DNA of 52,714 bases from Nitrospira sp. GTDB lineage: Bacteria; Nitrospirota; Nitrospiria; Nitrospirales; Nitrospiraceae. The notes beneath the pieces were generated by a model, which did not search any database, was not told the origin of the DNA, and worked only from the letters and a program-made list of their open reading frames with translations. Shown in pieces: positions 28,010-36,940 of this stretch. The translations under genes and the position numbers were made by a program. Position 1 is the first letter of the stretch, and every line of letters starts with the position of its first letter. Location: positions 1 to 52,714 of the forward strand of contig JADYYH010000047.1 in NCBI GenBank assembly GCA_020853775.1. Direction: 5' to 3'.

Positions 28010-28237
28010 GTGTCGCTTCACGCAGTGTCGTTTCAACAGATCAGCCGCATTCTCGACGTCACGGATGCCCTCGGACTCAATCGCGAGTGGGTGGAAATTT
28101 CCCTCTCGCCGGAATGTCCCGGCATCGTCCGCAAATTCCCTAATGGAAAGCTTGAGATTGTTGTCGATGCCGAGCAGCCGTTCAACGCGTGGCTCGGCAC
28201 GCTCGAGCAACAGATACGACGTGCGCAGGCCGCCTGA
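28010..28237 (+). CDS. Small protein of unknown function
   Basis: 75 residues from a GTG start with AGAGG upstream and a consensus sigma-70 promoter just before it. The sequence (SFQQISRILDVTDALGLNRE through GKLEIVVDAEQPFNAWL) looks like a compact alpha/beta protein with no cysteines. No family recognised. It is followed 18 bases later by a nucleotidyltransferase-domain gene, so the two are probably cotranscribed. Confidence 0.6.
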   Translation: MSLHAVSFQQISRILDVTDALGLNREWVEISLSPECPGIVRKFPNGKLEIVVDAEQPFNAWLGTLEQQIRRAQAA

Positions 28238-28255
28238 CCGCGTCGAAGGATGGAT

Positions 28256-29062
28256 ATGGAATCACACCTGGCCACCTCCTCACCTCAGTCGTCCCCGGCG
28301 CTCCCTTCCTCGGACGAACTGAAAGCTGAGCTACTCGATATTCCCGAACCACCAGAGATGCCTCCGGCCGTGACACCCCCCGGCTACGATGACGCCCTTG
28401 CCGGCGCGGTGAAATATGTCCGCGCGAAACGAGGCGGCGACCTGGTTGGCATTATTCTCGTCGGATCCGGGGCCCGGCGTGCCGTGACCGCACACAGTGA
28501 TATCGATCTCATCGTCCTGGTGAAGGGGCCGGCCGACGGACAGGAAATGATCCGCGTGGCAGACCGGCTGGTCGATATTCGTTACGGCGAACATAACACC
28601 GTCGCCGAAGATCTGGCGTTTTCTCCTCGTCTCGCCCCCCTGCTTCGCAAGGGACGAGTGCTGTACGACCATGAAGACATTGCCGCACAACTGATCGCCA
28701 AAGCGGCGCAACGTTTTCGGCAGGGTCCGCCGACGGCCTCGATTCACGAACGCATCCGACTGAAAGCCGAGTGCCTGCATTGGCTCGGAAAGGCCGAGGA
28801 CCTGCGCGACAAACCGAATACCGCGCAATATCTGCTGCAGTTGTTTTTCGAGGCATGCGTGTCCGCATTTTTTCGAACGCGAGGACTCTGGTTTACCGCG
28901 CCGGTGGACACTCTCCGGTTTCTCGCGTCTCGCGATCCGGCCCTCGGAGAAGTCGCCGCACAGTTCCTGAGCGCGGCCACCCTTCACGACCGGTTGATGG
29001 CGAGCCGACGGTTTGCCGAGATCCTGTTCCACGATATTCCCCTTCCACCCCGCGTGGATTAA
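28256..29062 (+). CDS. Nucleotidyltransferase-domain protein with C-terminal helical region
   Basis: 268 residues. The Pol-beta-type nucleotidyltransferase motif is clear: GSGARR followed by HSDIDLIVL, the two metal-binding aspartates (GSxxR-X8-DxD layout). The first 50 residues are Pro-rich and the C-terminal half is helical (IRLKAECLHWLGKAEDLRD), reminiscent of HEPN-like partners fused to minimal nucleotidyltransferases. It may nucleotidylate a protein, RNA or small molecule. ATG 28256 has AAGGA at good spacing; ATG 28250 is the alternative. It need not be a toxin-antitoxin gene; no separate partner is adjacent. Confidence 0.7.
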   Translation: MESHLATSSPQSSPALPSSDELKAELLDIPEPPEMPPAVTPPGYDDALAGAVKYVRAKRGGDLVGIILVGSGARRAVTAHSDIDLIVLVKGPADGQEMIRVADRLVDIRYGEHNTVAEDLAFSPRLAPLLRKGRVLYDHEDIAAQLIAKAAQRFRQGPPTASIHERIRLKAECLHWLGKAEDLRDKPNTAQYLLQLFFEACVSAFFRTRGLWFTAPVDTLRFLASRDPALGEVAAQFLSAATLHDRLMASRRFAEILFHDIPLPPRVD

Positions 29063-29217
29063 CAGGGCGCCGTCACCCCGTGCCAAGGCGGCATCGCTGG
29101 CACGGGCTTCCGACCGTGATAGCATCGGGACTTCACCGAACCACTGGCGCGGCATTCCGTCCTTGGCCGACTCCGCACCAGTCATCACATACCGGTCTTC
29201 ACCAGAGAGGATGACCT

Positions 29218-30111
29218 ATGGAACTTGGATTCGTCGGACTCGGCAAAATGGGCATGAACATGGTGACGCGCCTGCAGCAGGGCCGTCACCGCGTCGTGGC
29301 GTATGATCGCGCGCCTGCTGTCGTGAAGCAGGCCGAAGGCAAGGGCTGCGTGGGCGCCTCCTCCCTGAGCGACCTCGTCTCCAAACTCACCACCCCCCGC
29401 GCCGTGTGGATCATGGTGCCCTCAGGAGCTCCGACGGAAGAGACGATCCAGGCAGTCAGCGCGCTGCTGCAGCCGGGCGATACCATTATCGACGGCGGCA
29501 ACACCCGCTTCCATGACGATACGCGACGCGCCGTCGAATTGCAGAAAAAGGGCATCCATTATGTCGATGTCGGCACCAGCGGCGGGATTTGGGGACTAAA
29601 CGTCGGATATTGCCTCATGATCGGCGGCGAGAACGAACCGGTTCAGCGACTGACGCCCATTTTCACGACACTGGCACCCGAACAGGGCTGGGCGCACATG
29701 GGCGGGCACGGCGCGGGTCACTACGTCAAGATGGTGCACAACGGCATCGAGTACAGCATGATGCAAGGATACGCTGAGGGGTTCGAACTCATGGCGAAAA
29801 GCGAGTATCGCCTGGATCTGGGGAAGATCGCCGATGTCTGGATGCATGGCAGCGTAGTCCGCTCCTGGCTGCTGGAACTGGCGGTCGGCGCACTGAAACA
29901 GGATCCTAAGCTCGAACAGTTGAAGGGTTATGTGCAGGACTCCGGTGAAGGCCGCTGGATGATCCAGGACGCCATCGATAAGGATGTGCCTGTGCCGACC
30001 CTAACCGCGGCGCTGTTCACCCGCTTCCGGTCGCGGCAGGAGGAATCGTTCGCCGAAAAAATGCTAGCCGCGTTGCGCAACGCCTTCGGCGGGCATAGCG
30101 TCCGGCGCTGA
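29218..30111 (+). CDS. gnd: Decarboxylating 6-phosphogluconate dehydrogenase, short type
   Basis: 297 residues, the short (GntZ/YqeC-like) form rather than the 470-residue NADP enzyme. The N-terminal fold MELGFVGLGKMGMNM ends its second strand in VVAYDRAP. An acidic residue there favours NAD+ over NADP+ (inference). IIDGGNTRFHDD and YVDVGTSGGIWGL form the substrate site, and HNGIEYSMMQGYAEG is conserved. It oxidises 6-phosphogluconate to ribulose-5-phosphate and CO2. GAGAGG precedes the ATG. zwf follows 25 bases later, forming an oxidative pentose phosphate operon. Confidence 0.92.
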   Translation: MELGFVGLGKMGMNMVTRLQQGRHRVVAYDRAPAVVKQAEGKGCVGASSLSDLVSKLTTPRAVWIMVPSGAPTEETIQAVSALLQPGDTIIDGGNTRFHDDTRRAVELQKKGIHYVDVGTSGGIWGLNVGYCLMIGGENEPVQRLTPIFTTLAPEQGWAHMGGHGAGHYVKMVHNGIEYSMMQGYAEGFELMAKSEYRLDLGKIADVWMHGSVVRSWLLELAVGALKQDPKLEQLKGYVQDSGEGRWMIQDAIDKDVPVPTLTAALFTRFRSRQEESFAEKMLAALRNAFGGHSVRR

Positions 30112-30136
30112 CCTTCACCAAAGGAATATCGAGACC

Positions 30137-31681
30137 ATGTCCTCGCCCACGACTCCCCTGGCGTGCAAGCCTGTTCCGGAATCCGTTCCTCCCGTCGAGC
30201 CCTGTACCCTCGCCATTTTCGGCGGCTCCGGCGACCTCGCTCGCCGCCGGCTGATTCCGGCCGTCTATAATTTGTTACTCGACGGGCTCCTGCCGGCCAA
30301 GTATGCGGTCATCGGCCTGGGTCGCAAGCCCATGACCGATGACGAATTCCGCAATCTCGTCAAGGAAGGGATCGGCAAACATTCCCGACAGGCGCTGGCG
30401 GAGGACACCTGGGCCACATTCAAAAACCATCTGTTTTATATCCAGGGAGAAAATGAAGATGCACAGACCTACGCCACACTCCGCGCCAAGGCCGAGGAGG
30501 TGGAGCGAGCGATGCAGCTCCCCGGCAATCGTATTTTTTATCTGAGCATTCCACCCAGCTCGTTCGCGTCGGTCTGTGAAGGATTAGCCCAAGCGGGCCT
30601 GGCCACCTCAGCGCCCACCGCCTCGCCCTATTCGCGGATCATCGTCGAAAAACCTGTCGGACGCGACCTGGGTTCAGCGCAGCAAATCAATGAAGTGACC
30701 GGCAAAGTATTCGATGAATCCCAGATTTTCCGGATCGATCACTATCTGGGCAAAGAGACAGTTCAGAATCTCATGGTGGTCCGGTTTGCCAATAGTATTT
30801 TCGAGCCGATCTGGAACCATAAATATATCGACCACGTCCAAATCACCGTCAGTGAATCGGAAGGCGTGGGGACGAGAGCCAGCTACTACGAAGAAGCCGG
30901 CGCGCTGCGGGACATGATTCAGAACCACTTGCTGCAGTTGCTCTGCCTGGTAGCCATGGAGCCGCCCTATTCGCTCGACCCCAACGTGGTGCGCAACGCC
31001 AAGATGGAAGTGCTGCGTTGCCTCCGGCCCATCGTCGGCAAAGATGTCGAGCAGTATACGGTGCGGGCGCAGTATGCCGAGGGTATCGCGCATAACCAGC
31101 CCGTGCCGGGATATCGGCGGGAAAAAGGCGTCAATCCGAATTCGACCACGGAAACATTTGTCGCGGTGAAAGCCTTCGTCGAAAACTGGCGCTGGTCGGG
31201 CGTGCCTTTCTATCTTCGCACCGGGAAAGCGCTCCCGAAACGGGCCAGCGAAGTCGCCGTGCAATTCAAAGATATTCCGCAGATTCTCTTTAATGCCAAT
31301 CCCTCGACTCCTCAACCGGCCAACGTCTTGACCTTGCGCATTCAGCCGGATGAGGGACTATCGCTGCGCATCATCTCGCGCGTCCCTGGCACGCGAGCCC
31401 AGACACATCCCGTGGAGATGGATTTTCAGTATAGCGACGTGTTCGGCTGCCCCTCTCCCGAAGCCTATGAACGGTTGTTGCTCGACGTAATGGCAGGAGA
31501 CGCCTCGCGCTTCATGCGGCGCGACGCGGTGGAAGCGTCATGGGACTGGGTCACAAAAATTCTCGATGGCTGGGCGCAACAGAAGCTGCGCTGGTTGCCT
31601 GAGTACCAGGCCGGGACCTGGGGCCCGGTGGAAGCGGAACGGATGATTGAACACGACGGGCGGACCTGGCGAATCCTCTAG
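30137..31681 (+). CDS. zwf: Glucose-6-phosphate 1-dehydrogenase
   Basis: 514 residues, the usual bacterial length. The coenzyme motif is FGGSGDLARRRLIPA, the substrate/catalytic block is FRIDHYLGKETVQN, and EKPVGRDL is also conserved. It catalyses the first oxidative pentose phosphate step, usually making NADPH. The first 20 residues (SSPTTPLACKPVPESVPPVE) are a loose extension. Directly downstream of gnd. With tal-pgi and sthA in the same window, the cell has both carbon-recycling and NADPH-balancing steps. No Rho-independent terminator is visible before the convergent thioredoxin-like gene. Confidence 0.95.
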   Translation: MSSPTTPLACKPVPESVPPVEPCTLAIFGGSGDLARRRLIPAVYNLLLDGLLPAKYAVIGLGRKPMTDDEFRNLVKEGIGKHSRQALAEDTWATFKNHLFYIQGENEDAQTYATLRAKAEEVERAMQLPGNRIFYLSIPPSSFASVCEGLAQAGLATSAPTASPYSRIIVEKPVGRDLGSAQQINEVTGKVFDESQIFRIDHYLGKETVQNLMVVRFANSIFEPIWNHKYIDHVQITVSESEGVGTRASYYEEAGALRDMIQNHLLQLLCLVAMEPPYSLDPNVVRNAKMEVLRCLRPIVGKDVEQYTVRAQYAEGIAHNQPVPGYRREKGVNPNSTTETFVAVKAFVENWRWSGVPFYLRTGKALPKRASEVAVQFKDIPQILFNANPSTPQPANVLTLRIQPDEGLSLRIISRVPGTRAQTHPVEMDFQYSDVFGCPSPEAYERLLLDVMAGDASRFMRRDAVEASWDWVTKILDGWAQQKLRWLPEYQAGTWGPVEAERMIEHDGRTWRIL

Positions 31682-31739
31682 CCGCATCGTGCCCGATGGC
31701 CGCCGACCGATGGCGTGGCAAGCGGCTTCATGTCGGATG

Positions 31740-32063
31740 CTAAATGTTAATAGATGTGAGCAGCTGTTTTCGAATCTCCTCCTTCTTCCCGATCCCACCG
31801 ATAAACCGCACGAAGGCTCCCCGGTCGAATAAGGCCAGGGCCGGTAACGAACTGATCTCGAGTTCGGCAGGAATCTGAAAATTCTCCTGCACGTTCATCT
31901 TCACGATCTTCACAACTGCCCCCACCTCATTCTGCAACAGTTGTAGTTGCGAGAGGAGTGCGAGACAGTGCCCGCAACCAGGCTGCCAGAACTCCACGAG
32001 GACCGGCATGGGGGCTTGCTCTACCGTGCGCGCGAAGTTGTGATCCGTGACCTCGGCGATCAT
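31740..32063 (-). CDS. Thioredoxin-family protein with CGHC active site
   Basis: 107 residues with a thioredoxin fold pattern: VLVEFWQPGCGHC, where CGHC is the redox motif (the PDI type rather than the CGPC of classical thioredoxin), then IVKMNVQENFQIPAELEISS and the cis-proline region SLPALALFDRG. No signal peptide, so probably cytoplasmic. The ATG overlaps the stop of the GDSL hydrolase gene by 4 bases. The role may be disulfide reduction or a more specific partner; CGHC usually gives a higher redox potential than CGPC. Confidence 0.8.
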   Translation of the reverse strand: MIAEVTDHNFARTVEQAPMPVLVEFWQPGCGHCLALLSQLQLLQNEVGAVVKIVKMNVQENFQIPAELEISSLPALALFDRGAFVRFIGGIGKKEEIRKQLLTSINI

Positions 32064-32734
32064 GGTCGGGACAGGCTGGAGGGGGCGTCGCCTGAAACGG
32101 CGGGATCAGCGGCAAACACCTGCTCATACACGAGACGGCCAAAGGCACGGTAGCCGCTGCTGGTCAGATGCAGCCCGTCATTCGAATAGGACTGCGCCAG
32201 CATGAACGACTCCGGTTCGGCCGTTGCCGTGAACAGATCGACATGCCGCAGGCCTTTGCTTTCCGCATAGTCTGCAATCATGACATTCAACCGCTGACGC
32301 CGCTGAATATGCTCCGCCACCCATGCGGCGGCATCGGGATTCTCCCCGCCCATGTCCGCTCGAATGGAGGGGACGGTCACAGGAACAGGCACGATCGATG
32401 AGGCCCGGGCCAATTCATACATCTTGATCAGGTTCCGCATGATCTCCGCGGGATCGGCATTCCAGCCCAGATCATTCGTGCCCCCGAGAATAATCACCAT
32501 CTGAGGGCAGCGTTCAAGGACTGCCCTGCGGAAACGCAGCACCATTTCACCGGTTGTTTCTCCACAGATTCCGCTGACCTCTACGCGGCCTCGCTCGCCG
32601 AGATATTCCTGCAAGACGTGCCCATAGGGCGAGTCCTGTCCGGACGGATGCGCCGGACTGGGCGTTTGATACCCGGCCGTGAGGCTATCACCGAAGCACA
32701 GAATGAGTGGAGAGGGAATCGTGGCAGTCACCAA
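32060..32734 (-). CDS. SGNH/GDSL-family hydrolase (arylesterase-like)
   Basis: 224 residues with all SGNH blocks visible: ILCFGDSLTAGY (nucleophile Ser and block I), a Gly-containing block II (ISGICGETTGEM), ILGGTNDLGW (block III Asn), and NDGLHLTSSGYRAFG (block V Asp and His). These enzymes hydrolyse esters or thioesters. No signal peptide is evident, which differs from periplasmic TesA-like members. Coupled to the downstream thioredoxin-like gene by a 4-base overlap. Confidence 0.85.
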   Translation of the reverse strand: MVTATIPSPLILCFGDSLTAGYQTPSPAHPSGQDSPYGHVLQEYLGERGRVEVSGICGETTGEMVLRFRRAVLERCPQMVIILGGTNDLGWNADPAEIMRNLIKMYELARASSIVPVPVTVPSIRADMGGENPDAAAWVAEHIQRRQRLNVMIADYAESKGLRHVDLFTATAEPESFMLAQSYSNDGLHLTSSGYRAFGRLVYEQVFAADPAVSGDAPSSLSRP

Positions 32735-32811
32735 GGAATTCTACTGGGTCCAGCAAGCCGGCGCAATGGCGATGGGAGGCATGCGGAGATCGGCTATTTT
32801 CTTGACGGATC

Positions 32812-34695
32812 ATGCACCTCACGGTACGACTGACACATATGGAACCTACAGCCCCGCTCGGAGAAGGCCTTCCCCTTGCGCCCTTCGTGAAAGCCGGCAC
32901 CGATCCACAAGTCGCTGCCATCAAGCAATTGTTGAAGCTGCTCGATAAGGCGGCCAAATCGGCTCGTACGTACGGCACCAAGAACCCTGTCGCGCAGCGA
33001 TTCTTCCAACAATTTTACGATGACCTCACTCGCCATCTGGCGCAGTACACGCGCCTGACGCTGCTGGTCCAACGCAATCAACTCTTCTTCCAGGACGAAG
33101 TAGTCTACGAACCCGAGCGCGACGCAACCGGCGATAGTTTTGCGTTCAAAATGTACTCGGATGGAATCCGTGAGCTGAGCTTCCATCAAGGACTCACTCG
33201 TGACGACCTCGCGTTCTTTCTGGAAGCGCTCTGGGGCATGCCCGCCGAGGAGGCCACACCGGCCGACGCCACCGCCGACCACGAAGAGGACGACGACATT
33301 GTGACGCGGTTGTGGGCCAAAAATCTTGAAACCATTACCCTAGTGACCGCAGAAGAACTCGTGCGCGCATCCGGTCTCGGACTCGATGAGCTCGAACTTC
33401 AAACCCAGGGATACATGAGTATGCCTGTCGGCTCGTTGCGCGAGCTGCTCGATCACGAGCGCGCGGCGAAGTCCGCTGAAAAAGACGGGGCGGGCGGATC
33501 TGCGGAACCGGCGAGCGGGAATGTCACCGGCGGCAACGCAAGCCGCACCCGTCGCTTCCAGGCCAATGTCGTCGGGTATGACGTCTCCGACGAAGAGCAT
33601 GAGGCATTGACACAAGAGATCCAGCGTGAAACCGCCCGTGATGCCACGGCCTATATTCTCGACATCCTCTCGGCGGTGCTGGCCTCCGAACCGTCCCCTG
33701 TGCTCCTGACGAAACTCTTCGAGGTATGGGATCACGTGTTGGAGACGCTGATTCGAGCAGGTCAATGGACGTTGCTCGAAACCGTGTTGACGATGTTGCA
33801 GGAGGCGGAAACGGTTCGGCCGGATCTTTCGGAGAGTCACAAACAGCAGGTCGCTGGATTGTTCAGTGGCCTGGCTCGCCCTGAACGCTTGAAAGCCATC
33901 GGGGTTCATTTGAATCGCGATCCTCAGGCCAAGACGGAAGGGCTGAACACGCTCCTGCTCATGATGAACGTCGAGGCGATCCCGGGACTCTGCTCGGTGC
34001 TGGCGACCCTCGATACACCGGCGCATCAGGCGGTGGTGATGGAGGTCCTGCAGACTGTGGCCCGGGACCATGCCGAACCGATCATCCGCGGTCTGAGCGA
34101 TAAACGCCCGACGTTCGTACGGAACCTGCTCACCCTGCTCTACCGATGGAATGACCCTCGTTTCGCCGACAGTGTCGAAAAGGCGCTGCGCCACCCCGAG
34201 GCCTCGGTGCGCCGCGAAGCCCTGCGCATTCTGTCGCCCCTTCGCCCATCGGGCAATGGTGTGAAGCTGGTCGCCCTTTTGAGCGACAGCGATGAAACGG
34301 TTCGTCTGACCGCGATGAAAGTACTCACCGGCGGCCAATATACCGCCCCATTTTCAGCCTGGTCGCCGTTCCTGACAGCCGACGATTTCTATGATCGGTC
34401 ACCGGCGGAAAAACGCGCCATCTATCAAGCCCTCAAACAGACGGCCGCTGATGAAGCCGTGCCCTACTGGCAGGGACTGCTGACGGAGTGGTCCTGGACG
34501 AACCGAAAAAAGAAAGAAGAGCTGGCGTTACTGGCAGCCGACATCCTTGGGAAATTGGCGACTCCCGTCGCTCTGGCGGCCCTGGAGCTCGGACAGAAAA
34601 AAGGCGGCGCCGCCGTCAGGCAGGCTTGCACCGCGGCCATCTCGGCCGCGAATCGCCAGCACCGTCACGAGATTCCCAGCGCAGCGAATTCCTAA
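32812..34695 (+). CDS. HEAT-type helical repeat protein with N-terminal module shared with the next gene
   Basis: 627 residues. The N-terminal module (about 30-150: LLKLLDKAAKSARTYGTKNP ... LLVQRNQLFFQDEVVYE) resembles residues 45-165 of the adjacent HD-GYP protein. The C-terminal half contains HEAT-like repeats (RPTFVRNLLTLLYRWNDPRF, RHPEASVRREALRILSPLRP, LSDSDETVRLTAMKVLTGGQ). A conserved YDVSDEEHEALTQEIQRE lies in the middle. No enzyme motif; probably a scaffold acting with the HD-GYP protein encoded 14 bases downstream. The start is uncertain: ATG 32839 (MEPTAPLG) is also possible, and neither has a strong ribosome site. Confidence 0.75.
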   Translation: MHLTVRLTHMEPTAPLGEGLPLAPFVKAGTDPQVAAIKQLLKLLDKAAKSARTYGTKNPVAQRFFQQFYDDLTRHLAQYTRLTLLVQRNQLFFQDEVVYEPERDATGDSFAFKMYSDGIRELSFHQGLTRDDLAFFLEALWGMPAEEATPADATADHEEDDDIVTRLWAKNLETITLVTAEELVRASGLGLDELELQTQGYMSMPVGSLRELLDHERAAKSAEKDGAGGSAEPASGNVTGGNASRTRRFQANVVGYDVSDEEHEALTQEIQRETARDATAYILDILSAVLASEPSPVLLTKLFEVWDHVLETLIRAGQWTLLETVLTMLQEAETVRPDLSESHKQQVAGLFSGLARPERLKAIGVHLNRDPQAKTEGLNTLLLMMNVEAIPGLCSVLATLDTPAHQAVVMEVLQTVARDHAEPIIRGLSDKRPTFVRNLLTLLYRWNDPRFADSVEKALRHPEASVRREALRILSPLRPSGNGVKLVALLSDSDETVRLTAMKVLTGGQYTAPFSAWSPFLTADDFYDRSPAEKRAIYQALKQTAADEAVPYWQGLLTEWSWTNRKKKEELALLAADILGKLATPVALAALELGQKKGGAAVRQACTAAISAANRQHRHEIPSAANS

Positions 34696-34709
34696 TTGAG
34701 AGGCCCCCT

Positions 34710-36308
34710 GTGACCGACTCCCCTTCCTCCATGAATCCCGCCCCGATCCCGGACAACGCGCATCCGATCCTCACCCATGAACGGTCACTCGCGAACAAGA
34801 TCGCCAAGGGGTCCGAGGCCGGCGATATCCTCGATCAACAACTGGCCATGCTGGGCATTCAGCTGGTGACCCAGTTGAACGTCTTGATCAAGACCTCCCG
34901 CATTCATGGACGCACTAATGCCGCGCTGGACAAACCCGTCGACTCCATGTTGACGCTGGTGAAAACATTGGCGGCAGACCACCCCGTAGCACTTCGGTTG
35001 CAAAATGATTTTCTGTTTCTCGGAGACAGCCACCTGAAAATGAGCTCGCAGCAGATGGCTGTCTTTGCGAGCATCATCGAGGCGTTGAACAAGTGGCATA
35101 TCGGCGGAGTGTCATTCGCCTCCACGGCCGAATCCAAAGATTATCGCGAATTCGCGTATCTCTTTGTCAGCCTCGATCCCGACAAACATACGCTGGCTGA
35201 TTTGCAGGAGGCGCTCCAGACCGCAGGCGTCAACGGGATCGAACTGGAGCAACCTCGAGCACTTCAGCTGCAGCCCTCGAACGACGCCGAGGCCGGAGCC
35301 GGCGAGGGTGGGACGCGGAGTGGAGCCTCGGCAGGCGGCCAGGAACATTCGAAGGACAAGCGAAAAGCCATCGCGAAAGGTCGGTATGCCAAGGCGGCCT
35401 CTGCGCTCGGCGATCTCACGAAAAATACGCGCGCCGGCGGGACGGTCAGCTTCAAGCAGGCGAAACGCGCAATTCAGAACATCGTCGAGCTGATGATGCA
35501 GGATGAATCCACGATCCTCGGGCTGACCAACCTCCGCTGCCACGATCAATATACGCATAACCACTCCGTGAACGTGTCGCTGCTGGCGATGGCCCTGGGC
35601 AACCGGGCCGGATACCCGAAGGTGGATCTGGCCGACCTGGGTTTGTCGGCGTTGTTTCACGACGTCGGCAAATGCGCTATTTCGCTGGATGTCTTGAACA
35701 AACCCGGTGAGTTCACGCAGGACGAATGGGCCATCATGCGCTCGCACCCCATTGAAGGCGTGTTCACCCTGGTGAAGGCACGCGGCATCAACAATGTGCC
35801 CGCACGTATGGCCTCGGCCTCATTCGAACATCATATGAACTACGATTTTTCGGGCTACCCCAAACTCAAGGTGCCCTGGAGTCAAACCGTCGCCAGCCGG
35901 ATCATCACCATCGCCGACTGCTACGATGCGATGACCTCGTCGCGCGTCTACCGCAGAGAGCCGATGTCCCCCGCGAACGTGCTCAAATTCATGTTCGGGA
36001 AGAGCGGGCAATCGTTCGATCCCGTGCTGCTCAAACTGTTCGTGAACTGCGTGGGTATTATTCCCATCGGCAGCCTCGTGCGTCTCGACTCCGGCCCCCT
36101 GGCGGTGGTGACCAAGCCCGCGCAGGACAAAGCCAACGCGGAACGTCCGATGGTGCGAGTGATTACGGATGCGGGCGGAACGCCGATCGAGGACGGTCCC
36201 GAGCTGGACCTGGCCGCGCAGGACGACACCGGGACCTATACGCACAACATTCTTCAGCTCGTCGACAACGCCGAGTACCACTTCGACACCGGGCGCTACT
36301 TCGTCTAG
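34710..36308 (+). CDS. HD-GYP domain phosphodiesterase-like protein
   Basis: 532 residues from GTG 34710 (GAGAGG six bases upstream). The N-terminal module (LNVLIKTSRIHGRTNAALDK ... FLFLGDSHLKM) is similar to that of the preceding gene. A charged, low-complexity linker follows (about 190-225). The HD-GYP domain covers about 265-430: HNHSVNVSLLAMALGNRAG, LFHDVGK (the HD pair) and EHHMNYDFSGYP. The canonical HHExxDGxGYP is HHMNYDFSGYP here, keeping HH, D and GYP but not E and G. HD-GYP proteins hydrolyse cyclic di-GMP or related dinucleotides; activity is likely but untested. Cotranscribed with the HEAT-type gene. Confidence 0.85.
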   Translation: MTDSPSSMNPAPIPDNAHPILTHERSLANKIAKGSEAGDILDQQLAMLGIQLVTQLNVLIKTSRIHGRTNAALDKPVDSMLTLVKTLAADHPVALRLQNDFLFLGDSHLKMSSQQMAVFASIIEALNKWHIGGVSFASTAESKDYREFAYLFVSLDPDKHTLADLQEALQTAGVNGIELEQPRALQLQPSNDAEAGAGEGGTRSGASAGGQEHSKDKRKAIAKGRYAKAASALGDLTKNTRAGGTVSFKQAKRAIQNIVELMMQDESTILGLTNLRCHDQYTHNHSVNVSLLAMALGNRAGYPKVDLADLGLSALFHDVGKCAISLDVLNKPGEFTQDEWAIMRSHPIEGVFTLVKARGINNVPARMASASFEHHMNYDFSGYPKLKVPWSQTVASRIITIADCYDAMTSSRVYRREPMSPANVLKFMFGKSGQSFDPVLLKLFVNCVGIIPIGSLVRLDSGPLAVVTKPAQDKANAERPMVRVITDAGGTPIEDGPELDLAAQDDTGTYTHNILQLVDNAEYHFDTGRYFV

Positions 36309-36339
36309 CCCTTCGCCCGCCTCCATTCAAGACTCGTCG

Positions 36340-36744
36340 CTACCGCTTGCTCTCAGGCGGAGGCCAATCCATTTCGGTGTGTCGGCCGCAATAAAAACAG
36401 GCCACCCGGTACTTCGCCTTCCGACGAGGATTCGGCATGGAGATGAATACGACCGGCGTGTCATCATAGGGACATACAGGCTGTTGATGCATCAAATGTT
36501 CATCTGCCATCAGCTCCAGTGAGGCATTGTCCCAGAGCGGCGTCAACTGTTCGCGCCCTGTGACGCTGGCGTGCCACCCGCAACGTTCACATGTCAGCTC
36601 AAACGTCTTGACCCGATCGCGTGTCTGGGACTGGTCGAGAGCCTCCACCGGCCCCGGACATCCCGCGCGCCCACAGTTGATCGCCTCATGTTGTAGCGCC
36701 AGGATAAACACGCGATGGGCCTGCTCTTGCTCGGGAGACGTCAT
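36340..36744 (-). CDS. Small cysteine-rich, zinc-ribbon-like protein
   Basis: 134 residues from ATG 36744, which has AAAGGA at good spacing; ATG 36759 lacks one. Several Cys pairs are visible (CGRAGC, CERCGW, CFYCGRH), together with a CPYDD turn, suggesting one or two zinc ribbons. Not recognised as a named family. Cytoplasmic, with no signal or membrane segment. It lies between the HD-GYP gene (convergent) and ompH (divergent). A nucleic-acid or protein-binding role is possible. Confidence 0.6.
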   Translation of the reverse strand: MTSPEQEQAHRVFILALQHEAINCGRAGCPGPVEALDQSQTRDRVKTFELTCERCGWHASVTGREQLTPLWDNASLELMADEHLMHQQPVCPYDDTPVVFISMPNPRRKAKYRVACFYCGRHTEMDWPPPESKR

Positions 36745-36865
36745 AGATTCCTTTCTCATCCGCCCCCTGAACCGGGTCGGATGTGCAGATCATGAAGGCC
36801 TTCCGTGGCTTATAGCCACCGGCCCAACACCTGTCAAATCACCTTCTTCCCCCGCGCCTCCCTCC

Positions 36866-36894
36866 TTGACACGATACCGGCAGGCAGCTATTCT
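36866..36894 (+). promoter_or_regulatory. Sigma-70 promoter of the OmpH/Skp gene
   Basis: TTGACA at 36866-36871 and TATTCT at 36889-36894, exactly 17 bases apart. The predicted start is near 36901, about 40 bases before the ATG at 36941. Confidence 0.7.
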
Positions 36895-36940
36895 CCCGAG
36901 GTTTGTAGCACGACATTATTCCCGCGAAAGGAGTCCCGAG

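Noticed and set aside
28256..29062. Classical MNT/HEPN toxin-antitoxin pair
   Set aside because: The nucleotidyltransferase motif is real, but no separate HEPN partner is adjacent and the protein is larger than minimal MNT antitoxins.
33340..34338. 332-codon minus-strand frame
   Set aside because: Antisense to the HEAT-type gene; no family pattern.
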